This document shows, in pieces, positions 51,701 through 63,251 of a stretch of DNA of 64,000 nucleotides (position 1 is its first letter; each line of letters begins with the position of its first letter). The DNA comes from Lineus longissimus (Eukaryota > Nemertea > Pilidiophora > Heteronemertea > Lineidae). The position numbers and the translations under genes were made by a program. The stretch lies in contig NC_088315.1 in NCBI RefSeq assembly GCF_910592395.1, positions 19,510,219 to 19,574,218 on the forward strand. Direction: 5' to 3'. The notes below the pieces were generated by a model. It worked only from the letters and a program-made list of their open reading frames with translations. It searched no databases and was not told the origin of the DNA.

Positions 51701-53561
51701 TTCGACATGAAAAAGCTGTGAAAAGTCGAAAAATGTATTTTATTCGAGAAACATGAGTATACTGTCAAGTCAAAATCTGTCAAAACTAAAACAGACACTC
51801 ATTCAAAATGTTCATAAAATCATAATAACTCACCCCGTCCAAAGATCTCGACATAAAAAGCGGCGTCTTCAGTTTGGAGTGCTGCGGTAGAGCATAGCCG
51901 TATTCGTCAATCTCAACATCGGGGAACCCTGGGATCTTCCCCTGTGGTGGCCTGGCAAACAAATCTGTCGGATCCACGTATTCCGCTGGAGCTGCGATCT
52001 CATAAGTATGCGAATATAAACATTCATCGCTGTTACTACGTTGGGAGAAATCCGATTTGTTCGATTTCGTACTTGAGTTACCCGCCCCCCAGCTTCGCAC
52101 TTGAAAACGCTCCATAGTATTATAGTCATCGGCAAAAAGATATTTCTTCGGAGTGCCGATATTTCTTTTAGTCGGTATTGGTAGCGCAGGCCGGCAACCA
52201 GGAGGCAGCGGTTGGGTGATACTCGTTCTCAAATTCACGTCCTCGTAATCATGAAACGAGGAATCCGACCCCAGGGTGACGTCACCGATATCAGCGCCTC
52301 TGTCAGGTCTGTCCTGTGAAATGAAGCCATCCTCCTCACCGACAATCACACCCCTGGTCCGGAAATCCACCATCCCAAATACCTCTTCCTCTGGTCGTTC
52401 GCCAGTTTGGTCCATCGTTGATAACGCAGACTGGCGTTGCATCTTACCCTCCTGATAAATATCGTGCGCGAATGTTCTATTGGGCTTTTGCGGAGGCACC
52501 CTCTTGGTTTCAATGTTAGAGTCAGTTTTCACTCCGTTTGAAAGACCCAACTCCATCTTAATACCCCTCGACTGATCACCAATCTTGGCAGCTTGCATTT
52601 TGCGGAGCACGGCATTAAAAGATTGTTTATCAGTTTCTTCAGACTTCGGCCCCAGGTTAATGTCTACTTTGTTGTCTGGATTTTCAAACAGTTTCTTTTT
52701 AGATTGAACAGATATTTCATTGTCTTCTTGCTTTGTCTTTGATTCCGGACTCGTAACAATGTTCAGTTGACGTCTTGGCGTGGGAGTAGGTTTGTCTTTT
52801 GCATCACGTCCACCAGATGGCCCCACTGTCTTGTCTTTCACATCAAGTCCACCAGATGGCCGCACTGGCTTTCCTTTCACATCGAGTCCACCAGATGGCC
52901 GCACCGGTTTGTCTTTTGCATCGAGTCCACCAGATGGCTGCACTTTAGTTAACACAGGGTGTGACATGGCCACTTTCAGTAAAGCATTTTTAACAGAGGT
53001 GTCATTTTCGCTAGTTCTCCTCGGTTCCTTATCGACGGAAGCCTCATGATCGTTTTCAGCGACAGACGGCACCACCTTTGCTAACACAGGATGTGACGGC
53101 AATATACTCCTTAGTGCCTTACTAACTGAAGAGTCACTTTCACTAGGACTCGGAACAACAGAGAGTCCAGATTGTCCGAAAAGCTTTGCATGTTTCTCAA
53201 TGACCCCTTTGCTTCTCAGCTGCAGTTGGGGTTTGACAGCAACATTTGAGCCAAAATTCACCGGTGTGCCCGCCTGAACCTCACCACCCATTGGTTTCTT
53301 CGACACCCATAAAGGTTTTGGAGAAATCACAGGTTTGTCTATCATGTCTGGTTCAGAGCTTCTCCGCTGGGTCATAGGTGGTTTGGCCACCCTACGCCGC
53401 ACCCCATCAGAGTTTCCCGCACCAGCTTTTGACGTCAACTCAAACTGCGACTTTGAAACTTCAATGGCGCTCTGTCTTTTATCGACGCGTCCAACATGAG
53501 ACTCGGTTTCAAATTTCCTTCGCAGTGCGCCTAGGTCAACCTTACGTAATTCCTCATCCAT
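33769..53561 (-). CDS. DENND2: DENND2-family DENN domain protein (long isoform)
   Basis: DENN-domain guanine-nucleotide exchange factor; DENND2 proteins act on Rab9 in endosome-to-Golgi traffic. Long-isoform exons: 51834-53561, 48186-48392, 47286-47397; common exons: 40401-40477, 38385-38519, 37202-37281, 36796-37063, 36487-36549, 36098-36204, 35411-35588, 34679-34802, 34236-34472, 33769-33923. CDS 3471 nt, 1156 aa. The uDENN part has YPQLFDYAVIVGLE and FCFPD. The central DENN part has FVLTSCDGRRDYGYCKRMLP, LPEVICIVSPLG, VFSAILLERRTLFSASKL, PFQWQHTFIPVLP and PYIIGIMSPYLPQ. The dDENN part has VLIIDLDKACLL, FVRLFVESIGH and FCETQMF. The first 680 residues are disordered. Paralogue (2A-2D) is not assigned. 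Every junction is GT-AG and in phase. Confidence 0.88.
34022..34209. repeat. 40-bp minisatellite, 4-5 copies
   Basis: Repeats of AGTAAAGTGACTTGGCAGAG followed by GTCCCAAGTGGCAATCACAG, progressively diverged rightward. It lies in the last DENND2 intron, 100 bp from the 33923 exon edge and close to the 34236 edge. Confidence 0.9.
34910..35235 (-). mobile_element. SINE-like repeat, longest copy of 11040 family
   Basis: A minus-strand tRNA-like part (GGTTCGAACCCCACC and upstream GGCTAGTAGTCAAGCGG) is followed by the shared body (CCATTTATACACCTGG, CAACCTGAGC, GTAGACCTCGG). It ends in a CAATACAATA/AAGGCGCTC tail. It lies in DENND2 intron 8. Confidence 0.65.
35651..36004 (+). mobile_element. MITE family A copy split by a nested element
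   Basis: Left part TGTAGAACCTCCCTTAGAGG to GGTGTCCC; right part TAATAGAGAGG to TACTACTGTA. The interruption at 35714-35983 duplicates TAA. The middle section of family A is also shortened. Confidence 0.8.
35714..35983. mobile_element. Nested palindromic MITE, two tandem units, TAA target duplication
   Basis: TAA precedes position 35714 and follows 35983. The insert holds two almost identical units (about 35727-35857 and 35858-35983). Each is an inverted repeat with about 49-bp arms (GGCACCTATTCTATAGAGCT onward) around a 33-bp loop. GGCACC ends with a 3-bp TWA target fit PIF/Harbinger-type elements. No transposase is encoded. Confidence 0.85.
36588..36658. repeat. 26-bp tandem repeat, about three copies
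   Basis: GTTTACATAGAATCCACTTG plus GGTGGA units, with decaying partial copies to about 36715. It lies in a DENND2 intron. Confidence 0.85.
37345..37516 (+). mobile_element. MITE family A copy
   Basis: Contains CTTAATAGAGGGGTGTCCTG, GTGAGGTCAAATTGGA and AGAGAGGTGTCCGCTAAGGG, and ends in GGGTTCCATTGCA. It lies in a DENND2 intron. Confidence 0.8.
38138..38365. mobile_element. Long palindrome, MITE family B relative, 228 bp
   Basis: Arms of about 95 bp open ATATGACCCGCTCTACCAAA and are almost perfectly inverted around a loop near 38236-38265. The inner sequence (GACAGGTTGATACGGACTTG, TTGTTCATT) matches the interior of the family B copy at 49281. The palindrome starts 19 bp past the donor of the DENND2 exon at 38385-38519. 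Confidence 0.85.
38779..38951. mobile_element. MITE family F, 173 bp, TTA target duplication
   Basis: The element opens GGCTGACGTTACATAGGCCT and is closed by the reverse complement over about 50 bp with few mismatches. TTA lies at 38776-38778 and again at 38952-38954. This fits a PIF/Harbinger-type MITE. Confidence 0.85.
40566..40759 (+). mobile_element. MITE family A copy
   Basis: Contains CATCTCTATTAAAGATACC, GTGTCCTGATTACAGAGGTC and CTAAGGGAGGTTCCACCGT. It lies in the DENND2 intron upstream of the common exon 40401-40477. Confidence 0.8.
41861..43001 (-). CDS. DENND2: DENND2 proximal alternative first exon
   Basis: Starts at the ATG 42999-43001 (MGHYIPNMAV) and ends at the donor GTATAA with one extra base, the phase needed by common exon 40401-40477. 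With the common exons it gives 2565 nt, 854 aa. No acceptor with a pyrimidine tract precedes it, so it reads as a first exon. The 380-residue product is disordered, Ser/Arg/Asn-rich, and repeats a motif of the form SxSxESLDxxG about five times. The intact 399-codon frame and phase match are directly visible; promoter use is inferred. Confidence 0.75.
43002..46838 (-). other. DENND2 intron between alternative first exons
   Basis: No coding exon was found. It contains the family A MITE at 45407-45589 and otherwise AT-rich unique sequence. Upstream promoter elements for the proximal first exon should lie just above 43001, but no TATA or initiator was convincing. Confidence 0.4.
45407..45589 (+). 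mobile_element. MITE family A, best full-length copy, 183 bp
   Basis: Opens TACAGTAGAACCTCTCTATT and closes AAGGTAAGTTCCACTGTA, so the first and last 20 bp are inverted repeats. If the outer TA on each side is the target duplication, the element proper is CAGT...ACTG. No coding capacity. Confidence 0.9.
46839..46938 (-). CDS. DENND2: DENND2 middle alternative first exon (candidate)
   Basis: ATG at 46936-46938 in a strong ACCATGG context starts METDTTTDSAAADSK; the frame runs to a good donor GTAAGA with one extra base, the phase of common exon 40401-40477. With common exons it gives 1524 nt, 507 aa, close to the bare DENN core. Read as an internal exon after 47286-47397 the frame would be wrong, which favours a first exon. 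Inferred from phase, donor and start context only. Confidence 0.45.
49281..49468. mobile_element. MITE family B copy, 188 bp
   Basis: Opens TGTGACCCGTCACAGCAAAA and closes CTGTGACGGGTCA, the same ends and exact length as 6351-6538. The interiors are similar but diverged. It lies in a DENND2 long-isoform intron. Confidence 0.85.
49785..50015. mobile_element. Candidate inverted-repeat element
   Basis: TTGACTTAAAGGCTCGACCATC...TTGAAATCCTTCGAAAC at the left is answered by GGATTTCAAGTTAAAACCG...GATGGTCAACCCTTAAG at the right, an imperfect inverted pair of about 60 bp. A partial relative lies at 37805-37925 (CGCCATTTTGGCAAGAATTTGAAATCCT). Confidence 0.55.
52790..52960 (-). repeat. DENND2: 45-bp coding minisatellite in DENND2 exon
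   Basis: About 3.5 copies encode a 15-residue unit PSGGLDxKxKPVRP, all in frame (residue ~205-260 of the long isoform). The flanking sequence also contains related HPVLTKV/HPVLAKV boxes. Confidence 0.85.
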
Positions 53562-54516
53562 TTGTGCCGAGTTGGACCTTTGCCTGTAATGTCCTCATTC
53601 CTGTAAAAGAACAAAAACGGCACGCATTAAATGTTTTTGCTTAAAGTAAATATCATTTGAGCAACAAAATCGCCTTTCTGGCCATCAAAGCAATTGACCT
53701 TTTCGAAGACTTGTAGTATCACACTAATTTCACGCTGATTTCTGATAACACTGCATTATCCTGCCGTGTCGCAACGTCACCAATGGATATGGAGATGTGG
53801 GGTTAACCCGTGACGTCGCCCGGGGTGGAGAGACGCTCCCTTCAATGACGTAATGTGGCGCATTTTAGCCACCAGATCATGAGATGACACTCTCTAAGAG
53901 TGTGAACAGGTATATTGCTTGGGTTGTATACGTGCATTAGCAACAATAGCATTGCAGGTGTATGTTTTGTACTGTTAGCAGGTTGGTGTTAGCACTATAG
54001 CAGGATTTATAGCCTTGCATACAGGCATAGGCAGGCCTAGGCATAGGCAGGCCTAGGCCTACTTATTGTACAATAGTACCCCCCAGGCCCAGGTATATGG
54101 CACGGCTTAACCCACTGGGAATGATTCCCTTTTGGCCCAGTGGTTGGCGCGTTGGCCCCAGAGTGGAAGTTAAGCAACGTTGAGCGCGGTCAACCTTTGG
54201 ATCGGTGACCGGCGCGTACAACACACTTATACTACTTTTGACATCAGATCACGAGATTGTGATTTTTTTCAGAAATCAGAATCAGACTACTCTCTCTTTG
54301 CCTAATTTTTACATAATAGGCCTATTTACATCTTTATACATAATCTAACGTCTACAGAATAGAAAGAATGACAAGAACATGTCAAAATCACCTGACTAAT
54401 TACAGTGTTTTGATTGCTTTGTACTACAATTCGAAAACTTTTGTGTTCCTTCACTTCAATCAACTTCACTTCCGGGTTCCAACTTCGGGAATTATCGGAA
54501 CTTTCCGGAAAAAGGC
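53562..54516. promoter_or_regulatory. Divergent spacer, long DENND2 and RPL27A
   Basis: An acceptor-like TTTTACAG at about 53600-53607 on the minus strand suggests a 5' non-coding DENND2 exon further right. A CTTCCGG/CTTTCCGG pair lies just before the RPL27A start. The spacer also holds a GGCCTAGGCATAGGCA repeat at 54015-54060 and the 5S-like fragment at 54127-54230. Confidence 0.4.
54127..54230 (+). mobile_element. 5S rRNA-like fragment (5S-derived SINE or pseudogene)
   Basis: GGAAGTTAAGCAACGTTGAG then a GCGGTCA stretch and TTTGGATCGGTGACCG line up with the 5S rRNA internal promoter (box A, intermediate element, box C). The 5' third is replaced by TGGCCCAGTGGTTGGCGCG, which is more tRNA-like than 5S, and the 3' end is missing. 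It is not a functional 5S gene. Confidence 0.6.
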
Positions 54517-54538
54517 CTCTTTTCCGACACGATCCAAA
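54517..54538 (+). promoter_or_regulatory. RPL27A: 5'TOP transcription start of RPL27A
   Basis: CTCTTTTCCGAC, a C followed by a pyrimidine tract, lies 20 bp before the ATG, preceded by ACTTTCCGGAA. Terminal oligopyrimidine starts are the norm in animal ribosomal-protein genes and mediate growth-dependent translation. Confidence 0.6.
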
Positions 54539-56239
<1,701 letters not shown>

Positions 56240-56271
56240 ACATTTTCCTAAAAAGCCTGTACAAAGAAAAA

Positions 56272-56277
56272 AATAAA
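56272..56277 (+). terminator. RPL27A: RPL27A polyadenylation signal AATAAA
   Basis: AATAAA 33 bp after the stop codon, with GGAAAGG and TGTCTTTCTTGAGTTGTTT downstream. A short 3'UTR is usual for this gene class. Confidence 0.8.
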
Positions 56278-57154
56278 GTATACAAAATGGAAAGGATGTC
56301 TTTCTTGAGTTGTTTATCTGAACTGGAGATGGTTCTGGCCATTTTCAAGGCGGGTTGCAAATGGCTGCAGAGTTGTGCAGTAACGTGGCTTTTGATTGGC
56401 AGTCTACCATGTTGATGTCAACAACAAAGGGTGAACAGTTGGTCGTGTCACTACAAAGTGTGCAACTTGGGTGGGGGACAGTTTGACCATTGAAGATGGC
56501 ATGTTTTTGTATGACAACCTCATCCTTGTCTGTGCAGGCTTTATGAACCCCACATGGAGATATATCAACACAACTGGCCATGCTTATCATTGCTGTGCTG
56601 CATGGAAAGACTCAGTTGTTCAGTTGTACATGTAATTTCCATACTTCCCCAAATTGGTCATGGAGGACGAAGTCACAACCAGAATCCAGGCATCCAGGAA
56701 GTTCACTTTAACTACATGATCAATCCAGGGGTGACAAAGTCTTCAATCCTTGGTGTCCTGGTGTGAAGATGGATTGCCAGGATGTATTGGCTAAATGGAG
56801 TCGGGAAGGATTTCACATCACAGAAACAGCTGGGTGCAAGGTGGGGGCAATTCCAGTCAAAATAAGCCACCCAGGTCAAATAACCATGGGAATGAAACAT
56901 GCCGGTCGGCTTTGGAAACCTGTTGTGAGGGGTTTCTGGTAGATCCTGTTCACGACTTCATACCTTCACTTTGCTCAAGTTAATGCTCGATTGCATAATA
57001 CAATAGTAAAGGGGACCACCACCCTCCACTCCGTACAGTGTAATGAGTGAATGGAGACCACCACCCTCCACAATGTAATGAGTGAATGGAGGAGACTGGT
57101 GAGAGAGTCTACAATACAACAGCAAGAAATACATTTATCCCTATCACACCTTTC
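56278..57154. other. Spacer between RPL27A and BCAT 3' ends
   Basis: No gene or clear mobile element was recognised. It contains the short tandem repeat at 57010-57092. Confidence 0.4.
57010..57092. repeat. Short tandem repeat
   Basis: GACCACCACCCTCCAC and GTGTAATGAGTGAATGGAG recur twice at about 40-bp spacing, with an 8-bp length difference. Confidence 0.75.
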
Positions 57155-57160
57155 TTTATT
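57155..57160 (-). terminator. BCAT: Candidate BCAT polyadenylation signal
   Basis: Minus-strand AATAAAG about 1.46 kb past the BCAT stop codon. The interval 57161-58623 is AT-rich, carries no ORF of note and would be the 3'UTR. Confidence 0.35.
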
Positions 57161-58623
57161 TTGAGATGAATACAATTCAATGATCGGAAGTCCACAAGAA
57201 GTACATGTGGAGCAACACAACAGCCCAACAATAGGGACCGATGGACATTGTTGTAAACTACAGTGACGGTATCCAGTTTTACTTCTACTACACAAGAAGT
57301 ACATGTGCAATTACATATAATATTATTATCTGTGGCCTACACACTCTACTCCATTTCCAAAGAAATTCAGTCTCGATTTTTGCTGATTTCACACAGATAA
57401 TGATATATTGGAACAAGCAAGGACTCCAATGAAGGAATGATTGCACACTCATACATGTATTCAATACTGGAGACATTATTTTTAAGTAGAATCACGAAAA
57501 CTGAAGACCACCCCTTGTCCGAATCAAGGTTATGATTTGTAATGGTTACGTTATAACATGAAGTAGTTCAGCTGTTTTTGCCCAAAACATGACAGATTCT
57601 AAGCTAATGCACTGGTACAGCACCACCAAAAAGAAGCAATTACAAGTTACCTAGTCTCCTATTGGTGACAATACATTCCTACACATCTGTGTTTTAGCTG
57701 CCAGTATGCTTACAATGAAAGATTTCGAGATCATTTCTGGGAAATGCACTGTCTGATTAACTTATATTCGGAATTTCTACATGGGCCTCAATTTCAAGAT
57801 ACGATTGAAATGCCACAATCACAGAATAACTTTGATAGTTGTGGCACCCTGCTTACAGCTAGCAGTGTATTCCCTGAATATTTTGAGCGTGTCCAGCCGA
57901 ACACACATTAACCGCGTCACACTTCGGTCTTTCCGTTGAGCAAAAAAATGCTGGTAGGTTTGATGCGTTCGTATCCAAAGCCAGGGGAAACACAGCTGCT
58001 AGAAAAGACCTACCCAAACCAATCACCTCATTATCATCAAACTACTTAATCCTTCAAGCTGAGTTTTATAATGCCCTTAAAATAAATGCTGTGTGGTTGA
58101 CCATAGTTCTGAGACGAGTAAGAAACTATCAAAACCACAATAATTCATTGTCTAGCCCCCCCCCCCTCACACACACACACATGTATATTCAAGTCACAAC
58201 CTGTACATAAAGTAGGGTCAAAAAATTAAAAAAAGGTGTTGCAATTTTGACATTCCTTATTTGGGCTCATTTACCATTACATATGGTTAGTGTTTAGTGT
58301 AATTGAGAAGGCTGTGACCTATTAACATTGTCATTCATTACCTAAAGTTGATAATATTGATAAAACCATTACTTTGTGAGAAAAAACCACTCCAAAACAA
58401 TATAAGCAGAAAGAAAGCTATTTTACAATAATTTACACCCTTTTTTCAGAAATTTTGTAACAATAGTCATTTGTCACTGGTCTCCCCCGGCCTCTAAAGA
58501 GAATACAGGGGGGTTTGAATATCAAAATCACACACAGTTCAGTCCACCAGGAAGACAACCAATGAGATTGCAGTCGTTGCATTGTCTGATCAGATCTTCA
58601 AGACTGAGATACGACCACGAGAA

Positions 58624-61600
58624 TTAGCTCGCGTGCTTGATGAATCTTTTGGCGTCGATTTGTAAATCTTGGTCCACCTCGTCCTGCCACTCGTGGGATT
58701 CCACACGACCAAACTAAAATTGTAATCATCAGATTAGTTATGTAGCAGATTTCCAATACATGTACAACACTGGATAGCCTCGATTCTACTCATGATATCA
58801 CCAGGTTCACAGGACTATATTAGACATCTTTCAGCTTGCCTGGAGGATCCCTAACAAAAGCATCAGCAGTCGAACATTTTTGCTGTGACAACCCTTTTTG
58901 GGGAAATTGTCAGGGATTTGGTAAATGAACCCAGTTTTCGAAGGTTAAATCTCATCCGACAATTATTATTGGGTTGTGCTACAGACTCCCCTCACAAAAT
59001 CTGAAATAAACGCAAGCCTCACCTGAATGTCTGTTAGTTCCTTCTGGAACCTCATTGTGACAGGGGCGCCACTGTCCATCGTTGGTATATGGAGATTCTC
59101 GCCCTGATATAAGATCCTCTCGATCGGACAAACCACGCACGCAGTGCCAGCACCAAACATTTCATGAACCCTATTTTCATTCAAGCCTTTCACTAAGTCT
59201 TTCATTGTAAACGTTCGCTCCGTGACTTTGAATTCACCCTGAAATTGACAATTAGACTTTAAATTCATCCTGAAATTGACAATTATCAAATATATACCCA
59301 ATTCAAAAAAAATTTTTTTGGCAAAATTAGATAATTTTTGGATTTTTGAAGTATCCGGATAATAAAATTGTGCACAGACATGAACTCACCCATTGTTTTG
59401 CCAGATCTATCAAACTCCTTCTTGTCACTCCAGGCAGAATGGTACTACTCAGAGCTGGCGTAATCAACTCCTTCTCTGAAATATCAAATTTGAAACGAAT
59501 TCTATACTATTAGGAATGTAAGTCGGAAACTTTCTTCTTGTGAAAATATTTCCCTTTGAACAGCCCTCACTTGCACAAAAATGCCTCTAAAATGCAAACT
59601 TTTGGTCCAATTTTGAAAATTCAAAGATCCTCAGAGAGTTGAGACAAAGATCTTTCTATTCCAGCTATCAAATTTAGCGAAAACTTCAGTGAGAGGAAAA
59701 AGTCTGAAATCTCCCTAAAATCGCAAATTTGACATCGATGGCATAGTCATAATCTGCTCCATCTCTAGAAACCATCTTGGTCATTTTTGACATGAAGACT
59801 TACCGCCGTCTTCGTTTGTCCAGAACATGAAGACATTCATCGTCCCAACTTCAGTCAACTCGTGGTTTTCCCCAAACAACCACAAAACCTGCTGGCAGTT
59901 CTTGCCTTCTGCTATCTTTTGCACATAAGCGGTGGGCGCGTAGTTACTGAAAAATGAAAACATTTCAAAATTCGCCATTAACAGAAGAACCTTTCTATTG
60001 AGGACACCTTTTGGACAGGCAAAGATTGTCCTCAGTAGAGAGGAGTCACAATTAACAAGGTAAAATCAAATGGAAATGACCAAGTTGGGATTAAAATCAG
60101 TGTCCTTAAAAGACAGGGTTCCCACTAACAGAGGTGTCCACCAGGAGATTGCTACGGCAAATTTTCCATCATTATCAATCAACACAATAACAGTGAGATG
60201 ACCTTACAACTGATACTCACGCTCCCATTTTTGTAAAACCACTGCCGCCTGGCCATGCCCTCACAAACTCTGGGTCAGCGAGCAGTGACACTGGCTTCAT
60301 TCCCGTCGGGTAATATGGTCCCACTGGCCCCAAAATGACAAACATCATCGCATCTGAACTCGGCCCGACGCCAAGAGATGACTGGAAAACATAACAGATA
60401 GAATCAGTGAGACATTCAAGTTTGTTTTGGCACTGACCAGTCATGCGTTTCACCTTGAACAAAGGATCGCCGTGTCTCTAGGCATTGTCCGAAGTTGGCT
60501 TACACCTTCTGAGTGTTCCGAGTGTGTGCATTTGATTTGTTGTGGCACTGATTTATCTTCTTCGAATTCGTCTATACACCGGCAAATTCACATAGCAACC
60601 TACCTCTGTCCCGATCATAGTTGGCCTGATGTAGAGGGTACTGGTTGTGGAGTACGGTACCCATTCCTTGTCGATAGAGATCAACATTTTCATGAGCTTC
60701 AGCAGCTCGGCACCATCGAACGTCTGAAATTTAAATAATAAAAATTGTAACTTTCCAAAATCTGAAATCAGTGTAAATGACATTACCAATGACATTTCAT
60801 TATATATTGATTAGATGAGACAAAACAGTATAGATGTATATTGATACTTATATAGTCAGGATCCAGAAATTGACTCCAATTTAGACCTTGATTACTTTGT
60901 TGTCTGTAACATTGATATAAAGGTAATGCCCATATTCATCTTGGTGAAATGCAAGATGCTTTCAGATGCTGACATTACAATAAAGCTTACTTACTGGTAA
61001 TGTAGCGCGACTTGCTGACGAGTTCATTCGCTCCATGTTAGCCATCGGTCGAAATAACCTGATCTTGTTATCAACACCACGGTAGGCCTTCATTCCTTCA
61101 AACAGCTAAACGAAGAGAAAACTACTCAGCTATTGCCTAAATTTTTCTAACTCAATATTTTTCCCTGTTCTTTGAACTCAAATTTTTTTTCCCCCAGTTG
61201 TATTACAAAGCTTTTGGATAGACCAAAAGTAAGGCCCAAATTTAGCCTAACGAACCACTGCAATGATTATGTTCATGACCTATTATCCAGATATTTTATC
61301 AAGGTCTGGTGGTCTACTTCTTACAGTCTGGTGGCCTATATTTTATGGTCTGGTCGTCTACCACTGAACCACATATACTTTTAATTACAGCATGCAGTTC
61401 ATAGAAATCTTTACAATTTGCTGATGGGAAGTTGTGTTTTAGACATGCTTTGTCTTGCGGCGGATTTCGACATTGTTAAAACATGGTTTAAACTCTGAAA
61501 AGTTTATGTATTTTTTTTAGCTTGAGCCACTGATTATGAATTTGATAATGAGGTGAAAAATAAGGCAGAACCTACTTGAGCTGGCCTTAAAAAGATTTTC

Positions 61601-62805
61601 GTTCATGTTAAACCTAACTACCCATTGACTACGTCTGCTATTGAGTCGTGAAAAGAGGACAAATAGCCAAAAATGATTACATCTTTCCAAGTTTTTGCAG
61701 TTTTTCTTCATTTTGAGGGGTCTTTTGGGATTTCTGGAAAAGGTGATATTTGCCTGTCTACCCACCCTAGCCTTACAAAGCGTTATCTCAAGGACAGCCT
61801 TGGTGATTTACCTATAAATCTCTAAAGCTTACCTCTACCGCGTAATGAAAACATTTTGCTGCCGGGTGAAGTGGCAGCGGCTCCAGTGGATGGATCTTTG
61901 GCGTCCCCCATCCCCCTGTTGCCGACCAGTTGACGGACAACATGTGATCGCTGAAATTCTTGCCAAATAAGAGATTACTTGGGTCTGGTTTGGGTTTTGC
62001 TTCTTTCGTGAGGCGGATCTCGACATTGTCAGCCTGGAAGTGGAATGGTAGAAATTCACACATTAGCAAGAATAGATAAAGACTGAATTTCAGAACGAAT
62101 GCTCATCAGCCAAATTGAATAACGATGTGAGGATGTACGAGTCGCAATTTGTTTAAGGAATTAACACAGCAATTTGAGACCGGAAGGATGGAGCATGCTC
62201 TCAAATCCAGGGTGCTTACTTGGCTGAAGGTCTGGGATGGAATTTCAATGTAGGTGTGTCAGAATTAAGAATGGTCAAACTTTACAATTCCTCTTCAGAA
62301 ATGACCTGGTTTGATCGCAGTTGGAGTTGGAGTTAGACCAACTGGCAACTCCAAGTTTGATATGATGTCATTGTCAAGTCACAATTGATGACCTGGGACA
62401 GTGGGGTGGGCCTCTATCGTGAATGGAAACTCGTTCCTTGAGGTCACTTGGCAGAATGAATGGCATGAATTACTGATGGACATACTCGCCTTCAATGGAG
62501 CTAAAGAGGTCAGAGATCTTGAATATGTTTTAATCAAGTTCTTGGACACCTGGAAAATAATACAAAAGCATATACCGTTATACGAAACGACAACCACAAC
62601 AGTAAAAAAAAAAGTAAAAATACCACCGAAAAAGGGAGATTTCTTCATAACTTGGACAAGAAATCAACACAGATCCTAGTTCTATCGCTACTATGAATTT
62701 AGTGGAGTAAAAATTCGTAAGAAATACACATATTGATCAACAAATAGGTTAGAAATCGCCACTTACACAAGCCCTCCAACTCTTCATGAAAGTTGTCGCG
62801 GCCAT
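58624..62805 (-). CDS. BCAT: Branched-chain amino acid aminotransferase
   Basis: PLP enzyme (fold IV) that moves the amino group of Leu, Ile or Val to 2-oxoglutarate. Exons in transcript order: 62767-62805, 61833-62033, 60995-61105, 60604-60723, 60221-60381, 59804-59946, 59390-59475, 59023-59238, 58624-58713. They total 1167 nt, 388 aa (human BCAT1 386, BCAT2 392). Landmarks are [16 protein letters not shown]-type [39 protein letters not shown], the PLP-lysine segment [35 protein letters not shown] and [10 protein letters not shown], the last holding the CxxC redox pair of animal BCATs. Start ATG at 62803-62805 is in ACCATGG context; the acceptor after 62840 shows an upstream non-coding exon. 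The 13-residue lead [13 protein letters not shown] is too short to decide mitochondrial versus cytosolic. Confidence 0.95.
59978..60157 (+). mobile_element. MITE family A copy
   Basis: AACAGAAGAACCTTTCTATT through GTCCTCAGTAGAGAGGAGTC to CAGTGTCCTTAAAAGACAGG. It lies in a BCAT intron, 31 bp from an exon acceptor. The right end is degraded. Confidence 0.7.
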
Positions 62806-62871
62806 GGTTCGTTCTTTATCCGGTAGATGGGGCCACGTGCCTGTAATAAAGTTTTAAGCCGTTAGCAATAG

Positions 62872-62985
62872 GGAGTTTTCGCAAAGCTCCCGAAACGCCG
62901 ATGTAAACGCCTATCTCATTGTCTGAACAACCGATAACGAAGTCGAACAACGGACTAGACGTTTCGGTGGATTTGCGAAAACTCC
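62872..62985. mobile_element. MITE family G, 114 bp
   Basis: GGAGTTTTCGCAAA at the left and its exact reverse complement at the right, with a second inverted pair (CCGAAACG / CGTTTCGG) just inside. It lies in the BCAT 5' leader intron or promoter. Confidence 0.8.
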
Positions 62986-63124
62986 ATAAGGGCTGTCACG
63001 CGGATCATTAGTGTTGACGACCACTTACGCTTCACATGGCCGTCGTCAGTTATTCCCATCTGATATTGGGCAGGCGTTGATATTGGTAGTGCGCGGTTTA
63101 AGAACTTGCCCGCTCTCTCTGCAC

Positions 63125-63251
63125 AATGGGTGATAATATGAATAAAGACTAGCAAATGCTTTTATCTAAAACTCCATGTACATTTACACTAGGCCTTTCT
63201 GTACACAATTGAAGTAAAAGCATTTGCTAGTCTTTATTCATATCACCCATT
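63125..63251. mobile_element. 127-bp inverted repeat, hairpin element
   Basis: AATGGGTGATAATATGAATA...GCAAATGCTTTTA is answered by AAAAGCATTTGCTAGTC...TATCACCCATT, giving arms of about 39 bp around a loop of about 48 bp. It lies upstream of BCAT. Confidence 0.8.

Noticed and set aside
54127-54230. Functional 5S rRNA gene
   Set aside because: Only the internal promoter half matches; the 5' and 3' parts needed for helix I are absent.
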